From positions 1 to 64,000 of the forward strand of contig CASDWH010000032.1 in assembly GCA_949284715.1 (NCBI GenBank): DNA of 64,000 nucleotides, given 5' to 3'. The stretch comes from an uncultured bacterium. Lineage in GTDB: Bacteria > Cyanobacteriota > Vampirovibrionia > Gastranaerophilales > Gastranaerophilaceae. The notes under the pieces were generated by a model. The model made no database searches. It was given only the letters and a program-made list of their open reading frames with translations, and had not been told where the DNA came from. Shown in pieces: positions 27,990-37,563 of the stretch (position 1 is the stretch's first letter; every line of letters starts with the position of its first letter). The translations under genes were made by a program, and so were the position numbers.

Positions 27990-30089
27990 ATGAAGGTTAA
28001 GCTTAACCCTTATATAAACAGAGCGGGAAAAAATCTAAAAAGCGTTATGCATAATAATCAGCGGCCTTTAAGGACTGCAAAACCTTCAAAAGATACTTTT
28101 GTTGCTGCTTCTTCCCGGAAAAAGCAGTTAAGAGATTACCTTCCCATGGCAGAGGTTATTGCAGATTACGCAAAATACGGGTTTAAAAGCGCAAATGATG
28201 CAAAATTGTTAGGCCAGTATTGTCTGGAAAAAGGACTGGTTTATATCCCTGCGCTGGCTCTGGTATTAAATATGTACAGAGATATGGGCGGCGGAGAGGC
28301 CGTTGATGCGGATTATTGCGTTAAAAACGGCTGGCTGAACTTTGTAAACTATATGGATTCTGTTAAAACTAACGGGAAATTTGATACACAAAAACTGGAT
28401 ATTGCTAATAAAATCAGTAACCCGTTTGATTATCTTAAACTCAATTTAAACTTTGAAGATGTAAAGCTTGCGGGAAAAGATTATTCAATAATAAGCGAAG
28501 CGCTTGATAACGGGGCCGGGATTTATTTCCTGATAGATGCTATGCATATATTGAATAAAGAAAAGAAACCGTATAAAAATATTACTAAAATGCTTCAGCT
28601 TGCAGGAGAGCTTAAAGAAATTAACCCGTATTGCAGTTATATGGATAATATAGCTCTGAATTGCTACGAGGCGCCGGAGGCTGCTAAAACTTTTTATACT
28701 CCGGAGGTAACAGAAGTTTTAGACGATGTTTCCCCAGAAAAATTTTATCCGGATAGCATTAATACAGCTCTGGCATTAAAAGAAAAATTGTTTTCAATAA
28801 AAAGAGATAATTCAGGAACACTTTCTTCATTTATAATTGCAACCAGCACTAAAGACAGGAAAAAACACTATTTAATTGATATGAAACAGAGAAATGGTAA
28901 TCTGCAAACGTTTGTTTCTACATACGAATATGGAAAAAATGGACAGTTGTTATCTGTTTCTGATGCGATTTACAAACAGGTATCAGAAAATATCAAAAGC
29001 GGAAAAACAAATTTTAAAGACATTATAACAAACGCAGAAATAAGCAGAGTTTTTGATTCAATAGGGAGTTATGTAGATATCGTAAAAGAACAGAAGATTG
29101 TAAAGAAATCTCCTGACGGAGAATTATTAAGAACCGAGTATTACAAACAATCAAAACTTCCGGGGATGTATGATATATTCTACAGTTATCCTGACGGGCA
29201 TGTGGAAGTTATTTCAAGAGGAGTAGAAAATCCGCTTACCGGTGAGAAGGTGAAAAAAGTTAATCTTAAAAATGAAAATAATGTTATTACTAACGTGTTT
29301 TATAAAGAGGACTCGGCCGGTAACAGTGAATATAAATACAATATCGCTGATTCATCAGGTACCCCTCTGTTAGCCAGAAATGTTATTAGAAAAGTCATAG
29401 ATGAAAATCGTATTATTTCTATTATTGACGGCAGAGAGTATGAAATTTTGTTTAAAGATGATAAAATAATCATTTCAGAGCTTACAGCAGACGGCAGGCA
29501 AGCGAAAAAATATTATTTAAATGTAAAGACCGATGCTTTCTCAAAAATCAAACGGCCGTCTATAATTCCTTCAAAGGATTTGACTGATTCTGTTAAGAAA
29601 GTTCCGGCAGAGTTCCTTATAAATTTGATTAAAAATAAACTGATAATAGAGCATTCAGGGGAAGAAACATCTTGCTATCTGCCTAAAAAAAATAAAATTT
29701 GTATCAATCCCCAGGTTCAAAGCGGTTTTGTGCTGATGCACGAGGGGGTGCATGCCAACGACGTAGAAATCCTTGGAAAACACGAAAAATATAATTTTTC
29801 AACTGATAAATCTTATAGAAAAATAATGAAGAAGGAACTCGATAAAGCAAGAAGTATTGAACCATCGTTAAGTATTGAACGGGATATGAATTATTATTTT
29901 AATATAGAAAATAAAAACCGCGGAGAAGCCGAACTCTTTGCCGATGCGGGCGCTATTATAAACACACCGCCCGATGTTTCAAGCATTTCACTAAGAGCGT
30001 TTGAATTAATGAGGAACTTTCCGGAAACAATTGCTAAATGCGCAGAAACAGCGGCAAAAATTTTTAATGTGAAGCAGTATTTAAAATAA
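27990..30089 (+). CDS. large hypothetical protein with HExxH metallopeptidase-like motif
   Basis: 699 residues, not recognised as a named family. The C-terminal part holds VLMHEGVHANDVEILG with H584-E585-x-x-H588, a zinc metallopeptidase signature. RGEAELFADAGA follows about 60 residues later; E646 or E648 and D652 could give the third zinc ligand and its neighbour, as in gluzincin-type enzymes. Residues 330-520 look beta-rich. The N-terminus is basic and disordered with DTFVAAS at 35-41 and no classic signal peptide. Strong AAGGAGA. It overlaps the convergent comEC gene by 26 bases. Confidence 0.65.
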   Translation: MKVKLNPYINRAGKNLKSVMHNNQRPLRTAKPSKDTFVAASSRKKQLRDYLPMAEVIADYAKYGFKSANDAKLLGQYCLEKGLVYIPALALVLNMYRDMGGGEAVDADYCVKNGWLNFVNYMDSVKTNGKFDTQKLDIANKISNPFDYLKLNLNFEDVKLAGKDYSIISEALDNGAGIYFLIDAMHILNKEKKPYKNITKMLQLAGELKEINPYCSYMDNIALNCYEAPEAAKTFYTPEVTEVLDDVSPEKFYPDSINTALALKEKLFSIKRDNSGTLSSFIIATSTKDRKKHYLIDMKQRNGNLQTFVSTYEYGKNGQLLSVSDAIYKQVSENIKSGKTNFKDIITNAEISRVFDSIGSYVDIVKEQKIVKKSPDGELLRTEYYKQSKLPGMYDIFYSYPDGHVEVISRGVENPLTGEKVKKVNLKNENNVITNVFYKEDSAGNSEYKYNIADSSGTPLLARNVIRKVIDENRIISIIDGREYEILFKDDKIIISELTADGRQAKKYYLNVKTDAFSKIKRPSIIPSKDLTDSVKKVPAEFLINLIKNKLIIEHSGEETSCYLPKKNKICINPQVQSGFVLMHEGVHANDVEILGKHEKYNFSTDKSYRKIMKKELDKARSIEPSLSIERDMNYYFNIENKNRGEAELFADAGAIINTPPDVSSISLRAFELMRNFPETIAKCAETAAKIFNVKQYLK

Positions 30090-32502
30090 ACGGCTTATAT
30101 TTTTTATACTTCATATCCCAGTTATAAACCGTATATCCTTTAGGGGTTACGCTTATTTTAATAGAATTATTTACGTCAGTTCTTGCATACGGAATATTTT
30201 GAAGTAAGTCAATAGTTGATTTTGCCGGATGTCCGTAAATATTTTTCCCTACAGAAATTACTGCAAATGACGGGGTTAATTTATCAAGAATATTTTTATC
30301 CAGAACCCCGTAGGCGCCGTGGTGCGGAACTTTTAAAATATCAATATCAGGAATATCCCAGTTTATATGATTAAACGCGGTTACACCTGCATCTCCGGTG
30401 AATAAAAGCTTTGTGTTGTAATATTCGACAAGAGTTATTATAGAGTTTTCATTGTCCTCTTCATCCGGGTTGAATCCAGCAAAATAATTTGTTAGTTTTA
30501 GTCCCGGCTCCTCGTATATTATTTCATTATTCTTTGCAAAAAGAACTTTGGTATTTTTATGCTGTTCCAGTGTTTTGAAAATTTTTCCGGCTGTGTAAGT
30601 TTTCTGTCTATCCGAGTTTAGATATATTTTATCAGGTTTGCCAAATTTGATTAAGTCGGCAGCACCTCCGGCATGGTCGTTATCAAAGTGTGTAACAATA
30701 ATTGTATCGAGTTTTTTAATTCCGCGGTCTTTCATATATTTTGTAACAATAAATTCAGCCTGTGATTTGCCGCCGTTGTATCCAGATTTACCGGTATCAA
30801 TCATAATATATTTGTTCTCTGGAGTTTTCAGTAATATACAATCTGCATTTTGTACATCAAAGAAAATTATATCCAGATTCCTATCCGGCAGTTTTATAAA
30901 TGCAGCAAGAAAAACAATAAAAAGAACTGATAAAACCAAAACGGTACGTTTATTAAATAAAGAATTTTTTATAACCAGAACGATTGCACAAATAATAATA
31001 TAATACAAAAGGATTTGCAGTATATGAGGATGAGGTGCTGTTATCAGCGAGTGCGGCAGGTTAGAAAAGAATTCTGATATTTTAATAATAATTGTTAAAA
31101 ACGGATTTAGAATAAAATCAAAAGTGCGGCAAATAAAGCTTCCAATAACAGGAATCGTTGCCAGAATAGAACTCACAAACCCGCCAAAGCTTACTATTGC
31201 AAGGAATGGCACGGCAATTATATTTGCAAATACTGAATACAAGCTTATAGTATTAAAATAAAACATTTGTACCGGTATAACCCAGATTTGTGCAATAAAC
31301 GGAACCAGAACGCTGCCCGATATACTGTTTAAGATTTTATCCTTTATTGACAGAGTATCTCCGCCGCCAAACTTTATAATTAACGGTGAGCAGATAAGAA
31401 TCCCGAAAGTTACAACAAAAGAGAGCTGAAAACTTACGTTATTAAGATAAGAAGGATTATATAAAAGCATAAGAAAAGCAACAAAAGATAAAAGTGCAAT
31501 ACTGTGCGTATCTCTATCAATGAGTTTTCCTGCAAGAATAAAAATAATCATAACAGCAGCCCTTACAACAGAGGCTCCTAAACCTGTCATAAGTGAATAC
31601 GCTATTATCAACGGGATTCCGCCCGCTATTCTGAGCTTAAACGGTAATCTGAACCAGCCGGCAATTATAAACCAAAATCCGTATATAAAGGCGACATTCA
31701 TGCCTGAAGCAGCAAGGATATGCAGCAAACCTGAATTAATAAAAGATGTTTTAATATAATCAGGCGGAGCTACTGCATCATCTCCAAACACTATGCCGCC
31801 TAGAAGTTCTAAATTGGGAGATTTAAGGTAGCTGCTATGGGTTGTTATGATTTTACTTCTAACATCGTTTAGTTTTTGTATAAAAGCACTCCAGCCGGTA
31901 GGTTTGTTATTGAGGGCGGTTATATCTTCCATACTACAGTACAGAATTGTATGCGCACCGTAGTTTTTCAAATAGGCGCCGTAGTTAAATTGTGAAGGAT
32001 TTCCCGGCTTAAAAGGCGGTCTTAGGCTGCCTTTAATTGTATAAAAATTTGATATTTTGAGTTTGTTAAATTCTTCCGAATTTTCTTTGTCTGTTACACT
32101 TACTAATAGTTTAGAATTTATTTTATCAATTGTTTTATGCTCATAATCGGCTTTTGTAACTTTAAAAAAGAATTTGGAATTGTTCTCAATATTACTGTTA
32201 GGTATTGAAACTATTTGACCGGTGAAACTTCCATCTACCGGAGCAATATTTTTAAGTATATCGGAATCAGAGATTCTCAGCATTGCATTAAACAAACCGA
32301 TATAGAATGTTAATATCCAGACAAACAGGTATTTGGGTTTTATTAAATTTAAAATACACAGCAGACCTAGAACAATAGTTATACAAACAGAGTATAAAAC
32401 CGGGTAGTGAAGCTGATAGGCGCAAAGTCCCAGAATATATACTAATGATGTTAAGAACATTAAAGCGTTCTTGTTAATATTGATTTGTGAAAAATTCAGC
32501 AT
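30064..32502 (-). CDS. comEC: ComEC/Rec2-type DNA uptake channel
   Basis: 812 residues from the ATG at 32502; the frame is open to a TTG at 32520, but TATAAT (32517-32512) ends nine bases before this ATG. Layout: N-terminal membrane helices and DUF4131 segment (about 1-180), a ComEC competence domain with many transmembrane helices (LLHILAASGMNVAFIYGF), and a C-terminal metallo-beta-lactamase domain (IVTHFDNDHAGGA, VPHHGAYGV). It imports single-stranded DNA in natural transformation. A lone pseudopilin gene lies 17 kb away; no other competence genes are seen. Confidence 0.92.
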   Translation of the reverse strand: MLNFSQININKNALMFLTSLVYILGLCAYQLHYPVLYSVCITIVLGLLCILNLIKPKYLFVWILTFYIGLFNAMLRISDSDILKNIAPVDGSFTGQIVSIPNSNIENNSKFFFKVTKADYEHKTIDKINSKLLVSVTDKENSEEFNKLKISNFYTIKGSLRPPFKPGNPSQFNYGAYLKNYGAHTILYCSMEDITALNNKPTGWSAFIQKLNDVRSKIITTHSSYLKSPNLELLGGIVFGDDAVAPPDYIKTSFINSGLLHILAASGMNVAFIYGFWFIIAGWFRLPFKLRIAGGIPLIIAYSLMTGLGASVVRAAVMIIFILAGKLIDRDTHSIALLSFVAFLMLLYNPSYLNNVSFQLSFVVTFGILICSPLIIKFGGGDTLSIKDKILNSISGSVLVPFIAQIWVIPVQMFYFNTISLYSVFANIIAVPFLAIVSFGGFVSSILATIPVIGSFICRTFDFILNPFLTIIIKISEFFSNLPHSLITAPHPHILQILLYYIIICAIVLVIKNSLFNKRTVLVLSVLFIVFLAAFIKLPDRNLDIIFFDVQNADCILLKTPENKYIMIDTGKSGYNGGKSQAEFIVTKYMKDRGIKKLDTIIVTHFDNDHAGGAADLIKFGKPDKIYLNSDRQKTYTAGKIFKTLEQHKNTKVLFAKNNEIIYEEPGLKLTNYFAGFNPDEEDNENSIITLVEYYNTKLLFTGDAGVTAFNHINWDIPDIDILKVPHHGAYGVLDKNILDKLTPSFAVISVGKNIYGHPAKSTIDLLQNIPYARTDVNNSIKISVTPKGYTVYNWDMKYKKYKPFILNTASH

Positions 32503-32511
32503 GAGTTCATT

Positions 32512-32517
32512 ATTATA
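32512..32517 (-). promoter_or_regulatory. -10 box of comEC, leaderless
   Basis: A perfect TATAAT on the minus strand lies nine bases before the comEC ATG. The upstream -35 region is weak (TTCTGA or TCTGAT at suitable spacing). No ribosome binding site is visible. Confidence 0.6.
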
Positions 32518-32578
32518 CAAACACCGGTAATTAATCAGAAATTGTAAAAAAATGTAAAAAAAGTAGCAATTAAAAATA

Positions 32579-32606
32579 TTTACATTTTTTATATTTGCAG
32601 GATAAT
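32579..32606 (+). promoter_or_regulatory. promoter of the 961-residue protein gene, near-leaderless
   Basis: TTTACA (32579-32584), a 16-base spacer and GATAAT (32601-32606), nine bases before the ATG at 32616. The comEC promoter diverges from the same interval. Confidence 0.6.
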
Positions 32607-32615
32607 TTTTTAACT

Positions 32616-35501
32616 ATGCGAATATCACCGGTATTAACAAATAATTTAAATAAAAAACAAACACCCCGTACTGTATACAGGCCCCCGCTCATCACACCTT
32701 CATTTACGGGTAAAGATGAATTTGTGAAACCTGTATTATGGGGAAATATTAAAAAGATTTTGTCAAAATCAATATTGCCTCTAGGCGGTTTAGCAGGAAT
32801 TGGAACAAGTTTTCAAGAGAGCTTTGAAAGCAGGAATGAACAAATAGATTTATATTTAAAGTTAAACGGGCATTTTATTACGCCGGAGGTTTTTTATGAT
32901 TTGTATTATAAATCGCCGGGACTTGCAAAAGCACTGGTAAACTCCGAGAGAAAAGTTTATTTAGGCGATATTGATGATTTATTGGATATTACGCAATATA
33001 AATTTACTGATGAACAGTACAGCGCGCTGGAATGTTTATTTTCTGCTAAAAATATGACACGTAAACCGGTGTTTGAAATTTCGGATATAGTTGCTGAATA
33101 CTGGGAACAGCTTGATAATGAAACTTGCATGGCAATTATTGAAAATAAAGAAAAGCTGGAGGAAGTTTTTTCAAGTATTCCCCAAACTCTAAATAAGGGT
33201 AAAGATTATATTAGCACTGCAATTGTATTTAAAAACAGACCCGAAGCCAAACCCGGGGAATTGATAGATTATTTTGAAACAATGTCGGAATACGATTTGT
33301 CATCAATGCTTGCGTGGTTTGAATGCGAGCCGGAAATTAGGCTGGAAGTGCTGAATAGACTGAATAACAGCGACACACTTGCAAAATATCAGGAAAAATA
33401 TTTTCTGGCAATTATACCGGGAAAAGAATTATTAAAAAAATTTGATATAATATCTGGATACGAAAAAAACGGACAGCCGTTAGATGGTTTGTTAAAAACA
33501 CCTCAGGATTTACTGGATAAAGCATATAAGGCTGATAATGTCACAAAGGGGCTGCAACGTTTAAAATCTCTGCCTCCGGCTGTATTTAATGATATTAAAT
33601 GCACAAATCTCGGCGATATAATAGTTCATTTTGAAACTTTAAAGGATATCGGTAATATTAAACAACAGATTACGCTGGATGATTATATCTGGTTAGCAGA
33701 GAATTCAGGACTTTTGGATGATGGTCTTAAAGAGGAATTTGTTAATTCGGATTTTATTTTTGGTTTATTGCCGATTACTGATGACGAGAAAAAAATTTTT
33801 AAACAAAATTCTGCTCTATTAAACCAAATATATTCAAAAGATATAACACTTTCAGGCAGCGAAATTTTTAATCTTCTTTTGAATCCCAATGCGTTTAATA
33901 ATTTGCACAAAGTCGAGAAAATTCTTGAAGAGGACTTGGACAGCATTATAAAAGAGTTAGGATATAAGTGTCATAATACAAACCCTGTTTTTGCAGATAT
34001 TGTTAAAAAATTTCTTCAGACAAAAGAAAACCTGCCTGCTCTGGTTGCTATTCCTGATATTAATAAAGATACTATTATTGAAAATTTCTTTCAAGTGTCA
34101 AAAATCCGCCCTGCAATTTCCAAATCCCCTGAAAAATATTTAAATGATGCAAAGGATAAATATTCTGATTTAGAGCTGTGTTTTTTACAAAAGTACCTTG
34201 AGCTTGGTAATCGGGATGAAGTGGCTGCCAAAAAATTTTTAGATTCACTGGATGTTGAAACCAGAGATAAATTCTATATTGTAAATCGCAGTATAGATTA
34301 CAATAACAATTATTATATGCAGCTTTTGTTTAATGCGGTTTCTGTAACAGACGGCGAGTATATTAATATGCTTTTATCCAAAAGGCTTAATAAATTCAGG
34401 CAGCGTGCCGGTGATATGCAGAATTTGTCATACGAATCCAAATATTTTATAAATAAACTTATAAGACACGGTAAAAACAGAAATAGTTCCGGCAAAATTA
34501 TAAAGCTGTCGGGTAAACAAAAACAATTAATAGTGGATTATATTCCTATTATGCAGAGAACAGTGTCTGATGATTTATCATCAATAATAAACAGCTATTG
34601 CGAGCCGGTAGGGCGAAACGGCGATTTTGTATTTAATCTTAATGACTTTTTAGAAGGTTACAGTCGTATAGTTTTTGAAAAACTCGGATACACCAGCGGA
34701 AAATATGAAAAATACTATGACTCTCTTAAAGAGTGGGATAGAAATAATATTCACCATATTCTTTCCCCTAACAGCAGAGATAAAGGGGAATTAAAGCTTT
34801 TATTTGATTTACAGACAACAGGCGGGTTTAACGAATATATTCTTAATCCCCAAACTCCGCACGGCAAAGACAATAATATGACCGGAAGAATATTTTCTAA
34901 TCTGGGACTCGATTATAAGAGATGGCTGGAAGGTATTAAGCCGGAAAAGATAAATTGCGCCGGAAAAGATTATACAATAGGTCTGATAGACAGAAGTGCC
35001 AAAAATATGGTATTTATGGGTAATTATACCTCCTGCTGTACTGCACTTGGCGAAGAAAAGGGCGACTCTGTACCAAACTATCTTTTAAATACTGCATTTA
35101 ACATTATAGGCGTAAAAGATGAACAGGGTGAAATTGCTGCAACATCAAGAATATTTGTAAGTAACAATTTTCAGGATGAACCGTTTCTGGTTATAGATAA
35201 TATTGAGATTAGTAATAAATTCCGCTCATCTTTATCTAAAGATGACAGCATAAAATTTGCACAGGAGGTTTGGAATTATATCAATAAATTTGCACAATCA
35301 TTGTCTGATAATCATACACCCGTTTATATGTCGCATAAGTACCCTAAAATTTTTCTTCCCGAAAGACCTGTTATCTCTTCCAGAATAAAACTTGCCGGAG
35401 CAACTACGCGCCCTGAGTTATATATTAATACAATAGGTGATTATGTTATAACAAAAGACAGCTATGGATGTGAATTGATTAATATATTCAACGAACCTTG
35501 A
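32616..35501 (+). CDS. large hypothetical protein, helical, with C-terminal Cys-rich beta region
   Basis: 961 residues from ATG 32616, not recognised. The frame also opens at TTG 32595, but the promoter position favours the ATG. Residues 1-40 are disordered with PSFTGK at 28-33. The bulk to about residue 780 is helical and Asp/Lys/Asn-rich. The last 180 residues look like a separate folded domain: GNYTSCCTALGEE, then strands (FNIIGVKDEQGEIAATSRI, FLVIDNIEISNKFR) with a faint resemblance to an acetyltransferase core but no acetyl-CoA loop. A divergent GNAT-like or PcfJ-like C-terminus is speculation. Confidence 0.6.
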   Translation: MRISPVLTNNLNKKQTPRTVYRPPLITPSFTGKDEFVKPVLWGNIKKILSKSILPLGGLAGIGTSFQESFESRNEQIDLYLKLNGHFITPEVFYDLYYKSPGLAKALVNSERKVYLGDIDDLLDITQYKFTDEQYSALECLFSAKNMTRKPVFEISDIVAEYWEQLDNETCMAIIENKEKLEEVFSSIPQTLNKGKDYISTAIVFKNRPEAKPGELIDYFETMSEYDLSSMLAWFECEPEIRLEVLNRLNNSDTLAKYQEKYFLAIIPGKELLKKFDIISGYEKNGQPLDGLLKTPQDLLDKAYKADNVTKGLQRLKSLPPAVFNDIKCTNLGDIIVHFETLKDIGNIKQQITLDDYIWLAENSGLLDDGLKEEFVNSDFIFGLLPITDDEKKIFKQNSALLNQIYSKDITLSGSEIFNLLLNPNAFNNLHKVEKILEEDLDSIIKELGYKCHNTNPVFADIVKKFLQTKENLPALVAIPDINKDTIIENFFQVSKIRPAISKSPEKYLNDAKDKYSDLELCFLQKYLELGNRDEVAAKKFLDSLDVETRDKFYIVNRSIDYNNNYYMQLLFNAVSVTDGEYINMLLSKRLNKFRQRAGDMQNLSYESKYFINKLIRHGKNRNSSGKIIKLSGKQKQLIVDYIPIMQRTVSDDLSSIINSYCEPVGRNGDFVFNLNDFLEGYSRIVFEKLGYTSGKYEKYYDSLKEWDRNNIHHILSPNSRDKGELKLLFDLQTTGGFNEYILNPQTPHGKDNNMTGRIFSNLGLDYKRWLEGIKPEKINCAGKDYTIGLIDRSAKNMVFMGNYTSCCTALGEEKGDSVPNYLLNTAFNIIGVKDEQGEIAATSRIFVSNNFQDEPFLVIDNIEISNKFRSSLSKDDSIKFAQEVWNYINKFAQSLSDNHTPVYMSHKYPKIFLPERPVISSRIKLAGATTRPELYINTIGDYVITKDSYGCELINIFNEP

Positions 35502-35506
35502 CGAAG

Positions 35507-35512
35507 TATAAT
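35507..35512 (+). promoter_or_regulatory. -10 box of bioDA, leaderless
   Basis: A perfect TATAAT lies six bases before the bioD ATG. The -35 region is weak. It lies just after the stop codon of the preceding gene and there is no ribosome binding site. Confidence 0.6.
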
Positions 35513-35518
35513 TGTGTT

Positions 35519-36205
35519 ATGACAAAGGTAATTTTTATAACCGGAACAAATACTGATGTGGGTAAAACGTATGTTTCAGCCGCGCTTGCCGGCATGCTGA
35601 CCGCTGACGGAGAACGCTGCGGGTATTACAAGCCTGTATTGAGCGGAGCTGTTATGAGCGAAGGGGTATTGCATCCGGGTGATTGCGAGTATGTAATTAA
35701 AACCGCAGGACTAAACCAGATATCCCGGGAGTCTGCAAGTTATATTTTTGAAGAGGCTGTTTCTCCGCATCTTGCTGCAAAGCATGCCGGCGTAGTTATT
35801 GACAAATATAATATATTGGCTGATTTTGAGATGGCAAAAGAGAAGTATGAATACTTGATAGTCGAAGGCGCCGGAGGGATTACTTGCCCGTTGTCGCTGG
35901 AGAATGACAGATATTTAATGTCTGACCTTATTAAAGATATGGGATTAGACTGCCTCATTATTGCAGACGGAGGACTGGGTACTATTAATTCTGTTTTATT
36001 GACATACACCTGGGCAAAGAACAAAGATATTAATGTTAAAGGAATAATATTGAACAAATTCAAATACGGGAATGCTATGTATGAGGATAATATAAAAGCT
36101 ATCGAGTGTCTATGTTCAGTTCCTGTACTTGGTTTGTTAGAAAATAACGGAACTGAAATTGATACCCGCGGGTATAATTTATCAGATATGTTTGGTGAGG
36201 TTTAG
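35519..36205 (+). CDS. bioD: dethiobiotin synthetase
   Basis: 228 residues from ATG 35519; an upstream TTG at 35498 in frame is rejected because the family begins at VIFITGTNTDVGKTYVSAAL. That segment is the P-loop. YLIVEGAGGITCPLS is the second family motif. BioD closes the ureido ring of dethiobiotin from diaminopelargonate, CO2 and ATP. It lies four bases before bioA; bioB and bioF are not in the window. Confidence 0.95.
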   Translation: MTKVIFITGTNTDVGKTYVSAALAGMLTADGERCGYYKPVLSGAVMSEGVLHPGDCEYVIKTAGLNQISRESASYIFEEAVSPHLAAKHAGVVIDKYNILADFEMAKEKYEYLIVEGAGGITCPLSLENDRYLMSDLIKDMGLDCLIIADGGLGTINSVLLTYTWAKNKDINVKGIILNKFKYGNAMYEDNIKAIECLCSVPVLGLLENNGTEIDTRGYNLSDMFGEV

Positions 36206-36209
36206 GGGA

Positions 36210-37553
36210 ATGGATTGGCAGGCAGAAGATTTAAAATATATATGGCACCCGTGTTCGCAAATGAAAGATTATGAAACACTTCAGCCGATTGTAATTGAGC
36301 GGGGGGAGGGGATAAATCTATATGATATTACCGGAAAATGCTATAAAGATGTGGTAAGTTCCTGGTGGTGTAATCTTTTAGGGCATTGTAACCCGCGGAT
36401 TACAAAAGCGCTGAAAGAACAATCAGAAAAACTGGAACACGTTATTTTTGCAAATTTTACCCACAAACCTGTAATCTCTCTTTGTCAGAAATTGTCAAGA
36501 TATCTTCCTGATGGATTGTGTAAATTTAATTTTGCGGATAACGGGTCATCTTCGATTGAAATGGCTCTTAAAATGAGCTTTCAGTATCATTATCAAACAG
36601 GTAATCCTCAGAAAAAAAGATTTATGGCTTTATCTGACGGTTATCACGGTGAAACAATAGGAGCTTTATCAGCAGGGGCGCTTGATTTGTATGCTGAAAT
36701 CTATAAACCGATACTACTTGATGTGAAACGGATTGCAGCGCCTGATTGTTTCAGATGTCCTTACGGAAAAAACAGAGAAAACTGTGATTGTGAATGTATT
36801 AAGGCTGCTAATAGCACTTTTGAACAGTATGGAGAAGAAACAGCGGCTCTTATAATTGAACCATTGCTTCAAGGTTCTGCCGGCATGAGAATTTATCCTC
36901 CGCTTTATATAAAAAAACTCAGGGAACTTTGCGATAAATATAACGTGCATTTGATAGCCGATGAAATTGCAACAGGATACGGGCGTACAGGAAAAATGTT
37001 TGCCTGTGACTGGGCAGATGTTTCGCCGGATATAATGTGTCTTTCAAAAGGGCTTACAGGCGGATATATGCCTATGGCTGCTGCAATTACTACTCAGAAA
37101 ATATTTGACGCATTTTATGACGATTATTTAAAAGGCAAAGCTTTTATGCATTCACACACCTATGCCGGCAATCCTCTTGGCTGTGCGTGTGCAAATGCTG
37201 TGCTTGATATTTTTGAAACGGATAAGATTTTAGATACACTTCCCCAGCGTAACGCTGTTTTTCATAAAATTGTGTGTGAAAAGTTTATTTCGCATAAAAA
37301 TGTTGGCGAAGTCCGCCATATCGGGTTTATTAATGCTATAGAGCTTGTTAAGAATAAAACTGCAAAAGAACCGTTTAACTCATCTTTAAGAACCGGATAC
37401 AGGATTTATAAAAAAGCGCTTGAAAAAGGGCTTATTCTCCGCCCGCTCGGTGACGTTTTATACTTTAATCCGCCGCTTATTATTACAGAACAGGATATGC
37501 ACGAAGTAGCAGAAACAGCCTATGAAGCAATGCTTGAGATATTAGGAATGTAA
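36210..37553 (+). CDS. bioA: adenosylmethionine-8-amino-7-oxononanoate aminotransferase
   Basis: 447 residues from ATG 36210, chosen because MDWQAEDLKYIWHPCSQMKD is the family N-terminus; the frame runs back into bioD. PLP-dependent class III aminotransferase that uses SAM as amino donor to make diaminopelargonate. DEIATGYGRTGKMFACDWA and MCLSKGLTGGYMPMAA (PLP Lys) are seen, as is SDGYHGETIGALS. AGGGG sits directly before the ATG. Co-transcribed with bioD, supplying its substrate. Confidence 0.95.
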   Translation: MDWQAEDLKYIWHPCSQMKDYETLQPIVIERGEGINLYDITGKCYKDVVSSWWCNLLGHCNPRITKALKEQSEKLEHVIFANFTHKPVISLCQKLSRYLPDGLCKFNFADNGSSSIEMALKMSFQYHYQTGNPQKKRFMALSDGYHGETIGALSAGALDLYAEIYKPILLDVKRIAAPDCFRCPYGKNRENCDCECIKAANSTFEQYGEETAALIIEPLLQGSAGMRIYPPLYIKKLRELCDKYNVHLIADEIATGYGRTGKMFACDWADVSPDIMCLSKGLTGGYMPMAAAITTQKIFDAFYDDYLKGKAFMHSHTYAGNPLGCACANAVLDIFETDKILDTLPQRNAVFHKIVCEKFISHKNVGEVRHIGFINAIELVKNKTAKEPFNSSLRTGYRIYKKALEKGLILRPLGDVLYFNPPLIITEQDMHEVAETAYEAMLEILGM

Positions 37554-37563
37554 AAATTGTTTA

